The notes under the pieces are model-generated. The model made no database searches, was not told where the DNA came from, and worked only from the letters and a program-made list of their open reading frames with translations. A stretch of 64,000 nt of DNA from Phocaeicola vulgatus ATCC 8482. GTDB taxonomy: Bacteria; Bacteroidota; Bacteroidia; Bacteroidales; Bacteroidaceae. The stretch lies in contig NC_009614.1 in the NCBI RefSeq assembly GCF_000012825.1, forward strand, positions 2,666,001 through 2,730,000, read 5' to 3'. Shown here in pieces: positions 53,488 to 60,928 of this stretch. Both the position numbers and the translations under genes were made by a program. Each line of letters starts with the position of its first letter. Within the stretch, counting starts at the first letter, position 1.

Positions 53488-55467
53488 TTAATTATTCCAT
53501 ATTTTTAATAGTTGTTGATTCAAATCTTCGTCAGGAGTAAAATTTGTTAAAATAGAACGATTATATCCACTTCTTTTCAAATATTTAACTACTCCTTTTC
53601 GAAGCTTCTTGCATTTATCCCATTCTTGCCAAAATGGTAAGGATTCAGCGTGAATATAAACTGCATCCCATACCTTGGCTGAGCTATAACGCAACGCCTC
53701 ATGTATATGATAGAAAGAGTGTTCTAAATATAATAGAGCATTATTATCTTGCCACTGAAAAGCTAATTCAAATAGAAATAAATAATAATCTATACTCTTA
53801 TGCTTAGTATCTTTGACTACCAAGCATTGCCATAAATCAGAACTATATTGGCGAACTATCTGACTTGCCGGAATAATATTGTCTACAAGTATTTGTTCAA
53901 TCAAATCGGAACACGTTTTCTGTTGTGACAGCCAAGATAATAAAAGATCAATATTTTCACAAGCTTTCTTTGTAAGTGTGCCATCAATAGGTTTCGCATT
54001 CTCTTTGTTTAAAAAGTCAAGTATTATTTTTGCAGCATTGTCAGCTCTAAGGAAGAGTTCTTCAGCTATCTGACGAGATAACATTATACGATCAAATAAT
54101 ACACGAATTAGTAATTTATTCCAATTATAAAACCCGCTCTTGTCCATGATAACAAAACATGCCATCATATCATTAAATCGATCTTTTGGATAATCAATCC
54201 AGTCACCTCGATTCATATATTCAGGATTTAACGTGGCAATATTCACGAAGGATCGCCAATTCCTTTCTGCAAAGTCAGTAAGCGTTTGATAATCTATTTT
54301 GCGAAATGAGTTATTCATTGCATACTGTCCTGCTTCGTTTATCATGTCGGTTTCTGATATTCTGACTAATAGGTTAATGAAGTCTAATGGCTCTTTTTGG
54401 GCTAGTAAATCTATACGCTTTTCGTAATCGAATTCATCTTTTGAAAAAGGTTTTAAGTTGCTAAGGGTACATATTTCATATAAAAATTCCGTTTCACTAC
54501 AATAAAGTGAAACAATTCTTTGGCTCAGGAAGTTTAATTTTAGTAATGATCCTTCTTTTTCATTAGGGAAGTTTTTGATCAATATCGAAAGAATATCGGT
54601 ATATGAATCTATGCTCCTTGATTTACTGGCGCCACCATAAAGGTATTTCATTAAACAAGCAAAAGCCTTGAATTTCTCAACACTATCCGATATGTCATCA
54701 GCAAAAACTCTTATCATTCGAGCTAATTCAGCGTTTCCTTCTTTACAAGCATTACACATGAATTGAATACTTTGCGGAAAATTATCTTTTGATATATCCT
54801 TTGTCCACGGAGGAGAGATTAGTGATACAGCATTATCTTGCTGTACGAACTGCATTGTCAGAAGTGTTTCTTTGTCAAGTTGTCTGTAAGCATCACTACC
54901 TGTACTGAATGACAACTTCCACAATAAACCCACAGGAAGATACTGCATAAGATTCAAAACAAATAACTGGTTCTCTAACGACTGTCTTTCTACCTTTATT
55001 CCAAAACATCCATTTGCATTCAACAACGTGTTATAGATAAAAAGTAAACTAACATCATCTGTAAACTTAGGCATGGGGGCTTTGTAAACACTTTTATTAA
55101 TATCTATATCTAACGTTTGACTGTATAAATTGTACGTTCCCTTCTTAGGCCTTTGAAAAAAAATCAGTAGGCTTCTGAAATCAAATTGATTGTCAATTTC
55201 TGACAAATTGATAAGAAATACTTGTGTCCAAACACAACCTGGACGTTCCATTTCATAGGCATACCATGATTTTGCTACAACATAATAAGGGGAATCTACC
55301 AAAGGAAACGCTGTAAGATATGAATCATCATCATCGGTTGTTCTATATCCAGACCAATCACTAAGCATTGCAAGACGCGCTGAATCAGCAGCAGAATTTA
55401 TCAATATAGATCCTGTCAACAATGTATGTCCATCGTCATACCCATATAGCAATTGTTCTATTTTCAT
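53488..55467 (-). CDS. GTPase-associated protein 1 (GAP1)-like
   Basis: 659 residues, no signal peptide. The start KIEQLLYGYDDGHTLLTGS, then SDWSGYRT, YLTAFPLVDSPYYVVAKSWYA, YEMERPGCVWTQVFLI, follows the GAP1 N-terminal pattern (YGYxxGHxLLxxS ... ExxRPGCVWTH) that I recall from GTPase-centred conflict systems. The rest is helical with no catalytic motif. It is the last gene of a five-gene minus-strand operon, 15 bp after the first GTPase gene. In the proposed model it is the large scaffold or effector controlled by the paired GTPases. Its exact activity is unknown. Confidence 0.72.
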   Translation of the reverse strand: MKIEQLLYGYDDGHTLLTGSILINSAADSARLAMLSDWSGYRTTDDDDSYLTAFPLVDSPYYVVAKSWYAYEMERPGCVWTQVFLINLSEIDNQFDFRSLLIFFQRPKKGTYNLYSQTLDIDINKSVYKAPMPKFTDDVSLLFIYNTLLNANGCFGIKVERQSLENQLFVLNLMQYLPVGLLWKLSFSTGSDAYRQLDKETLLTMQFVQQDNAVSLISPPWTKDISKDNFPQSIQFMCNACKEGNAELARMIRVFADDISDSVEKFKAFACLMKYLYGGASKSRSIDSYTDILSILIKNFPNEKEGSLLKLNFLSQRIVSLYCSETEFLYEICTLSNLKPFSKDEFDYEKRIDLLAQKEPLDFINLLVRISETDMINEAGQYAMNNSFRKIDYQTLTDFAERNWRSFVNIATLNPEYMNRGDWIDYPKDRFNDMMACFVIMDKSGFYNWNKLLIRVLFDRIMLSRQIAEELFLRADNAAKIILDFLNKENAKPIDGTLTKKACENIDLLLSWLSQQKTCSDLIEQILVDNIIPASQIVRQYSSDLWQCLVVKDTKHKSIDYYLFLFELAFQWQDNNALLYLEHSFYHIHEALRYSSAKVWDAVYIHAESLPFWQEWDKCKKLRKGVVKYLKRSGYNRSILTNFTPDEDLNQQLLKIWNN

Positions 55468-55482
55468 ATTGTAAAACTCTTC

Positions 55483-56355
55483 TTATCTTAGTAATGCGGC
55501 TAATGGAACCGTTATATCGTGAACTGATTCATTATTGATAAAAGCTCTTTTTCCCTCTCGGGTTTTTTCAAGGAGTTTTTTACGAGATTCCTCTTTGATA
55601 ACTTTCACCTTTCCTTCATTTCCTATTTTTTCTTCATATTCATATTCTGCTCCTTGAGCACTGATACCAAAAAATAGAACTTCTGGAAAATGAAACTTTA
55701 TGAAGTTATACAAAGCAGGAGATTCATCCTTCAGATATTCTTCAGGGTCCTTATTAGGTGAAAGTCTGGTAATTTTGTCCCACGCTGTTATACAAATTGC
55801 AAATTTTTTACATGATGTATGTTCCCTTATATACCTAAGTATTAACATATTCTGTGTGGCAGGAGTCATTTTTTCTGGTTTCAATGGAGGGACAACTTTT
55901 GATGTTTCTTCTATCTGTTCTTCCTCTTCTTCTTTTGGAAAATCATCTGCAAAGATGCCAGGGCTAATATTTGATATCATGTACATGATGCAATTAGCTT
56001 TCTTGCACCAATTATCTAGCTCTGTAGGTTGATTTTTGGTAATAATCTGACGTATAGATTCTCCTTTGAAGTCGGGTACATTAAGGGTAAATTCCGTATC
56101 TTCATCTTTAGATTTTAGAATCATACTAATACTATTTGGAACATCTTTACTGGTCCTATCCATATCTTCCACATTACGCCAATGTTTGCTCAATGTGTTC
56201 AGTTGGTCGGTGTTTTCGGGTAGGTTCTCCTCCGAAGCTACCAACGATAAATCGATCTTATCTGTGTCATGCTTGACCACATGCCACAATGCTCCTATAT
56301 ATGTGGATTTTCCAGAGAATGGTAATCCTGCTATTAAACAATTTTGAGCCTCCAT
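55483..56355 (-). CDS. Small GTPase, double-GTPase-1-like
   Basis: 290 residues. Walker A AGLPFSGKST (residues 9-18), G3 box VPDFKGES (DxxG), and a likely G4 strand FAICITAWDKITR with degenerate NKxD. A long acidic insert (PKEEEEEQIEETSK) follows the switch region. Matches the GTPase-1 component of GTPase-associated conflict systems, in which two different GTPases are encoded side by side. There is no membrane segment. It is preceded by the second GTPase with only 2 bp between them. Confidence 0.78.
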   Translation of the reverse strand: MEAQNCLIAGLPFSGKSTYIGALWHVVKHDTDKIDLSLVASEENLPENTDQLNTLSKHWRNVEDMDRTSKDVPNSISMILKSKDEDTEFTLNVPDFKGESIRQIITKNQPTELDNWCKKANCIMYMISNISPGIFADDFPKEEEEEQIEETSKVVPPLKPEKMTPATQNMLILRYIREHTSCKKFAICITAWDKITRLSPNKDPEEYLKDESPALYNFIKFHFPEVLFFGISAQGAEYEYEEKIGNEGKVKVIKEESRKKLLEKTREGKRAFINNESVHDITVPLAALLR

Positions 56356-56357
56356 GA

Positions 56358-57269
56358 TTATTTGGTTTTGCTATATTTGTTTTTTACCCAGTTAATTTGC
56401 TGTAATAATGCTTCGTCTATGTACGGTTCATCTATGTTTCCAGATAACAAATACTTGAAGAAATTGTTTAAATCTTCATTTTCTGCATTCAGCGAAGAAA
56501 TCTTGAACTTTTTATTTATCTGCTTCTTTTTACTGATAATATTTTCAATGCTTTCTGCATTGCTTCTGAAGAGTTCCTTTGTTTCCTCTGTTTTCAAAAT
56601 ATCAGCTTTATTATACACAATATCAACAAATTTCTCTCCATCAAAAGCACCGTATTTGTTCATGCGCAATATCAAATCAGACAAATCATCCTGCAAATCA
56701 AAGATCTTGTCAGATGCTATTTTTGAAGCATCTAAAAAGAATATGATGTGAGCTGCATTTTTTAAAACCATATCCTGATTCATATCTGTCTCTGACTTTG
56801 CATATCGAAGATAGTTCTCGCCAGAACGATCTGACAATACAAGCTTTACACGTTTCTTGGTCACAGAATGAACAAAGAGCATACTCAGAAAATAGTCGGC
56901 ATACACAGGAGTACGGTCAATTCTATCATTAATTTTTAATTCGATGTCACGAACTTGAGCTCTACGTTCAAAACCAGCCAAAGTATCCGAATCCACAAAT
57001 ATATAATCGCCTACACATCCAGTTGTCAGTACTTTGTGGTAGAGGGATGCAACAAATGTTGATTTACCATACTTAGGAAAACCGACAAGTATAACAACAT
57101 GCGGAATTTCGTCTCCTACCAGTTCATTGATATTTGTATCATTCAAGGCATCGCCATAATACTTCGAACCTTCTGTCTTGGTGACATAATCAGCAGGACT
57201 AACAGGACTAACCTGCGGTTTCTCTTGTATCAGTCCTTCTACAATTTCGAGCTGTTCCATATTATTCAA
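56358..57269 (-). CDS. Small GTPase, double-GTPase-2-like
   Basis: 303 residues. After a flexible N-terminal 50 residues come Walker A VGFPKYGKST (62-71), G3 LSDRSGEN (DxxG) and G4 VYNKADIL (NKxD). The C-terminal part is helical. It is the partner of the preceding GTPase; both together probably form a heteromeric NTP switch. Its start overlaps the helical-domain gene by 8 bp. Confidence 0.78.
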   Translation of the reverse strand: MNNMEQLEIVEGLIQEKPQVSPVSPADYVTKTEGSKYYGDALNDTNINELVGDEIPHVVILVGFPKYGKSTFVASLYHKVLTTGCVGDYIFVDSDTLAGFERRAQVRDIELKINDRIDRTPVYADYFLSMLFVHSVTKKRVKLVLSDRSGENYLRYAKSETDMNQDMVLKNAAHIIFFLDASKIASDKIFDLQDDLSDLILRMNKYGAFDGEKFVDIVYNKADILKTEETKELFRSNAESIENIISKKKQINKKFKISSLNAENEDLNNFFKYLLSGNIDEPYIDEALLQQINWVKNKYSKTK

Positions 57270-58209
57270 AATATTTTTCAGACATTAATTCATAGTAAAT
57301 ATATGCACCAAATTCTCTTGGTGTAAGCGTCGTTCTAGAAAATGAAAGTTTTTGTAAGGTATCATTCTCTTGCATCATAAGAAGCAAAATAGATGACTTG
57401 CACTGTATCTCTGGCAATTCCACTTTTCCTTTTAAAGTTTGTACTATTGTTTCAATAGTTTGATTCTGTTCAACGGAATCTATGTCCAACAGATCGAGTA
57501 TATTACCAAAACGCTGATTTATGAAAAACCAAGGCATACTATTGACAATATGGCTTAATGCCGTGAACACCCTTTCGTATAGATTATCTATTTGACAAAT
57601 TCTAGCACTTATAATATAATTTTCAGTATCGTAGTACCACGCATTTCTTAGAAGGTGACGAATACTGTCGATATGTTCTGCGAGTTCGTTTTCTGACACA
57701 CTATTGAAATTTCCATTATCATCACACCCAAACACCAAATTCATACAATCTTCAGGGGCATTGTTGTTTAGTTTACCTTTTTGGGTATAATATTCGTCAA
57801 ATTTTGACATATACGAACCGAACACTTCTGGATAAGGAATTTCCTTTTCATGCTTATTAAGAATAATCATGCAATTCATCAAAGCGAGAATATTTATAGC
57901 CGAGGATTCGTCATCTACCTCTTCTATCATTAACTCTATGATGTATGTTGCAATGGCACGCATTGTGCATTTTGGAAGTTTGATTTTTTTCTCTACTTTT
58001 TCGTTGTATATCTTTTCTATTTTGTTTTTCAAGTCATCTAGTGGACCTTTTGAGAAAACAGCAATAGCTAAACCTGCTACGTCATCGTCTGAATGATGCT
58101 CATTGCTATAAGATTTACAGACCTCCGATAATGCAGCTATTATTTCTTCTTCGTAAGGGATAATAAGACAACCTTTAAGTAATACATCTAATGTAACCAT
58201 ATTGCTCAT
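57262..58209 (-). CDS. All-helical protein, GASH-like (GTPase-associated system helical)
   Basis: 315 residues with no signal peptide, membrane helix or catalytic motif. Segments such as LAIAVFSKGPLDDLKNKIEKI and MRAIATYIIELMIEEVDDES indicate a helical repeat. The position between the phosphoesterase and the GTPases, with overlaps of 4 bp and 8 bp at its ends, marks it as a core part of the system. GASH is assigned mainly by this context and recalled gene order. Confidence 0.6.
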   Translation of the reverse strand: MSNMVTLDVLLKGCLIIPYEEEIIAALSEVCKSYSNEHHSDDDVAGLAIAVFSKGPLDDLKNKIEKIYNEKVEKKIKLPKCTMRAIATYIIELMIEEVDDESSAINILALMNCMIILNKHEKEIPYPEVFGSYMSKFDEYYTQKGKLNNNAPEDCMNLVFGCDDNGNFNSVSENELAEHIDSIRHLLRNAWYYDTENYIISARICQIDNLYERVFTALSHIVNSMPWFFINQRFGNILDLLDIDSVEQNQTIETIVQTLKGKVELPEIQCKSSILLLMMQENDTLQKLSFSRTTLTPREFGAYIYYELMSEKYFE

Positions 58210-59492
58210 TTATTTATTTTTGACCATAACTCACCCCATAAGTTGTACTGCATGATAACATCAAGAAAACGCATCTTGTTAGAGTAGAGAGGTTGTGAAT
58301 TGTCATAACAAAACAAACCCTTATCCATTTCATCCATAATTTCTCGTGCTATAGGAGACTTTGTGAAGGCGATTCTTATTTCTCGTTTAGATATACCTTC
58401 TGGGAGATTAATGTGTTCCATTTGTTCCCTTTCTTTCCAACGGTTATTATTTGTCAATTTTACTTGGAATTGCGATGATTCATTAATATCATATTCAAAT
58501 CTACGTCCGTTCCAGTAATGGACTTGTAAATTAATATGTAGGTTATCTCCGCCATTTTCTGCCGGTCTTACATCCAAATCTATCATGTTGAATACAGGAC
58601 GATATTCTTGATTTCCTTCCCCAGGTTGTAATGAACCAGAGAAGACATGTACTGCATTGTTTTCACAATTAGACTTTGATATATGAACATGGCCAAACAA
58701 TTGAATCTGATAGCGTTCATCCAAATCTGTACGTATATTATCTGGTGAAGCAAGGAATAGAATTGGGTGATGAGCCATTAGTATATTGATATTTCCGTCT
58801 GTCTTATGACCACCTTTATATGCTATCTTTGGCAAGAACAACTTATGACCGTCATCACGGACACCTGGGTCATAGTCTTGCAGATCACTTGTTAAAGCTG
58901 TATTGACTCCATAGACTCTAACATGATAACCATTCAAGCCATTACCAAGTTCGTCCTCCCAGTACATAGTATCGTTTTTTTCATTATAAATGATGTCTTT
59001 ACTATTTTCTATATCTTGAGATAAGAGTTTGCGCATTAATGGCTCAGTACAGCCATAATTAGTTGTAAATTGGTCGTAGTTGTAGAATGGATGATACAGC
59101 ATTTGTAGTGAGGTTTTATCGTTTTCAATCCAATCACAGAGAGTCTCATCATTTTTGTCTGATTTAGCCAATGTCTGATTTAGAATTTCACGCGTACTTT
59201 TACATTCTGCAAAAATATTCTTGTCGTGATTGCCTGGTACCATAAATACTTCAGACGGCTTGCATCCAGCAGCATTACAAAGTTCATTTAAAAATTCGTC
59301 CGCTTTACGATATTCAACTTCATTACCACTATATGCTATATCGCCACATATGAGTATATGATCAAAAATCGTAGCCTTTTCATAACAATAGTTTCTAATG
59401 TCTTGAATAAGTCCCTCACGAATATCACGATAAACGTCTGTTAAGGCATGAATATTATGCCAATGTATGTCTGAAATCTGGAGTATCTTCAT
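58206..59492 (-). CDS. Calcineurin-like metallophosphoesterase, first gene of the GTPase cargo
   Basis: 428 residues with a complete dimetal site: D8-x-H10 (ISDIHWH), CGDIAYSG, VPGNHDKN, MAHHPI and LFGHVHIS. It is cytoplasmic. The C-terminal 150 residues, after residue 300, are not recognised. It heads the operon from its own TAACTTTG promoter and overlaps the GASH-like gene by 4 bp (ATGA-type coupling), so it is probably the nuclease or nucleotide-phosphoesterase effector governed by the GTPases. Its actual substrate is unknown. Confidence 0.82.
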   Translation of the reverse strand: MKILQISDIHWHNIHALTDVYRDIREGLIQDIRNYCYEKATIFDHILICGDIAYSGNEVEYRKADEFLNELCNAAGCKPSEVFMVPGNHDKNIFAECKSTREILNQTLAKSDKNDETLCDWIENDKTSLQMLYHPFYNYDQFTTNYGCTEPLMRKLLSQDIENSKDIIYNEKNDTMYWEDELGNGLNGYHVRVYGVNTALTSDLQDYDPGVRDDGHKLFLPKIAYKGGHKTDGNINILMAHHPILFLASPDNIRTDLDERYQIQLFGHVHISKSNCENNAVHVFSGSLQPGEGNQEYRPVFNMIDLDVRPAENGGDNLHINLQVHYWNGRRFEYDINESSQFQVKLTNNNRWKEREQMEHINLPEGISKREIRIAFTKSPIAREIMDEMDKGLFCYDNSQPLYSNKMRFLDVIMQYNLWGELWSKINK

Positions 59493-59804
59493 ATGTCCAA
59501 ATATTAAACTTGTATTCTAAGACTTATGTTACATTGTTTTTACATTATTTAGGAGGGAAATCTTTATAATAAACGTATAAACATTCCTCCCAAACTATTT
59601 ACAAAGTTAATATTTGTTTTTCATCCTGCCAAATTTGGAGATATAGATGTGGTGCTTCTTTTCTGACTTTAATCACATTTAACTTGATTGATATCCTAAT
59701 ATTTGATGTTGGTCCATTTTTGTTATCAACTTAAGTAGCATAATTATGTATTTTGATGCAACAGTATGAATGTTAGTTAAATATATGCAGTTTGAAAGGT
59801 CTTA
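59493..59804. other. Gap between cargo 2 and leader copy 3
   Basis: AT-rich, about 310 bp. Holds the cargo 2 promoter and leader stem described separately. I see no gene and no obvious RNA in the remainder. Confidence 0.5.
59602..59633 (-). promoter_or_regulatory. Promoter of the GTPase cargo operon
   Basis: The minus strand reads TTTG (59630-59633), a 20-bp spacer, then TAACTTTG (59602-59609), close to TTTG-N19-TAnnTTTG, about 110 bp before the phosphoesterase start. A GGAGG/CCTCC stem (59552-59590) begins right at the expected transcript 5' end. Confidence 0.6.
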
Positions 59805-60134
59805 TTGACGATTGGGTGATGAAAGTTCTAGCTCAAGTTACACAACTTTACATGGTTTTTAAATAACATCATATACAAATGTAGGCAATATTAAGAAATA
59901 TAACAAAATATTATCCTGTTTGTTTTTTAGATATTGACTGCTAAACTATTGATAAATATATAATTTGTTGATAACTACTTGTTATAGAATAGTCGGGGAC
60001 AGTGCCTCCCGGCTATTTTTTGTTTCAAATTGGCGTTTTCTGTCTTTTTTTGGCGGTTGCTCAACGGTTGAGTAACCAATGGCCTTATAATATCTCCGTA
60101 ATATTGTACCATAAACAATAAAAATAAGGTCATT
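59805..60134 (+). repeat. Leader repeat, copy 3, in front of the intact HTH gene
   Basis: Includes CATATACAAATGTAGGCAAT (59870), terminator AATAGTCGGGGA/TCCCGGCTATT (59988-60017), palindrome GGTTGCTCAAC-G-GTTGAGTAACC (60055-60077, identical to copy 1) and a TAATATTG near -7 box. It is the complete, presumably functional form, directly followed by the HTH start codon. Confidence 0.82.
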
Positions 60135-60431
60135 ATGAATAACAGAAGAACTGCACCGGGTGGACAGACAATCCACATGCTTAGTGCCATACTTGCTAAA
60201 GTTACCAACATTGAAAAGTTATTGGCTCCTGCCGTACATAATTTGCCGGACAGCGAGATACTGGATTCAAAAGGTGTGCGCCTGCTCACCAAAATGTCGG
60301 ACAGGACACTTTTAAGACGACGTAATGACGGGACACTTCCCTTTCACAGAGACAAGGGGAAGATATATTACCGCCGCTCGGACGTGCTGCGTGCCATGTT
60401 GCTGGAAAAAGAAGAACACTCTAAAAAATAA
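60135..60431 (+). CDS. Helix-turn-helix (excisionase-like) element protein
   Basis: 98 residues. The C-terminal half is a MerR/HTH_17-type DNA-binding domain (VRLLTKMSDRTLLRRRNDGTLPFHRDKGKIYYRRSDVLRAML). The N-terminal helix (LSAILAKVTNIEKLLAP) looks like a dimerisation segment. Such small proteins accompany Bacteroides integrases and act in excision or its control. The conserved palindrome 57 bp upstream is a natural candidate for its binding site. It is 5 bp upstream of the DUF3876-like gene. Confidence 0.8.
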   Translation: MNNRRTAPGGQTIHMLSAILAKVTNIEKLLAPAVHNLPDSEILDSKGVRLLTKMSDRTLLRRRNDGTLPFHRDKGKIYYRRSDVLRAMLLEKEEHSKK

Positions 60432-60436
60432 ATGTT

Positions 60437-60766
60437 ATGAAGAAGATGATTAAAATTGAAAGCGGTTCATTCGCTGCACTCGTGAGAAGTTATAAGAAGT
60501 CGTTGAACATGCTGGCCGTCCTGCAACATATCTGTCAGGAAAATGACGTGGCGCTTTCCATGCTGCCTGATGAAGTCTGCGAACTGATAAATCTCGATCC
60601 GGCAGAGATTGAGAAACAGCGTTTGAGCGGACGGCTGCGTTTTGCGGAAGAAGAGAACGGGACAAAGCATTATTCGATTGTGGATATTATCAACCTGAAA
60701 GACTCGATTGACTGGAAAGTAATCAACAAGCAGGTGGAAAGCCTTTCCTTCGAGGAAGAGGAATGA
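60437..60766 (+). CDS. DUF3876-like small element protein
   Basis: 109 residues, no catalytic motif: KIESGSFAALVRSYKKSLNMLAVLQHICQEN, LPDEVCELINLDPAEIEKQ, and an acidic C-terminus. It accompanies the HTH gene in Bacteroides transposons and is assigned to DUF3876 from recalled composition and place. Followed by a strong hairpin (60785-60839). Confidence 0.7.
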   Translation: MKKMIKIESGSFAALVRSYKKSLNMLAVLQHICQENDVALSMLPDEVCELINLDPAEIEKQRLSGRLRFAEEENGTKHYSIVDIINLKDSIDWKVINKQVESLSFEEEE

Positions 60767-60784
60767 TGTAATTTACGGCTGACA

Positions 60785-60910
60785 GACAAGGGCACGGTCG
60801 GCAAGGTCGGATTTATCCGGGTGCCGGCCGTGCCTTTGTCCTTTCCTGAAAAGCGGCTCTTTGCTGTAACCTGCGGAAGTGGAGCCTGCGTAGCTTCCGG
60901 GGGTTACAGC
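60785..60910 (+). terminator. Two stem-loops after the DUF3876-like gene
   Basis: Stem A: ACAAGGGCACGGTCGGCA against TGCCGGCCGTGCCTTTGT (60785-60839). Stem B: GCTGTAACC (60863-60871) and GGTTACAGC (60902-60910), with an inner CGGAAG/CTTCCG. Stem B is absent from the decayed copy, where it is replaced by a short GCGGCAAAC, so it is an insertion or a deletion. Confidence 0.65.
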
Positions 60911-60928
60911 AATGTGCCGCAGGAAACA

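Noticed and set aside
45894-60134. CRISPR array or tandem repeat array
   Set aside because: The repeats are only three in number, 140-340 bp long and kilobases apart; no short regular repeat-spacer pattern was seen in the window.
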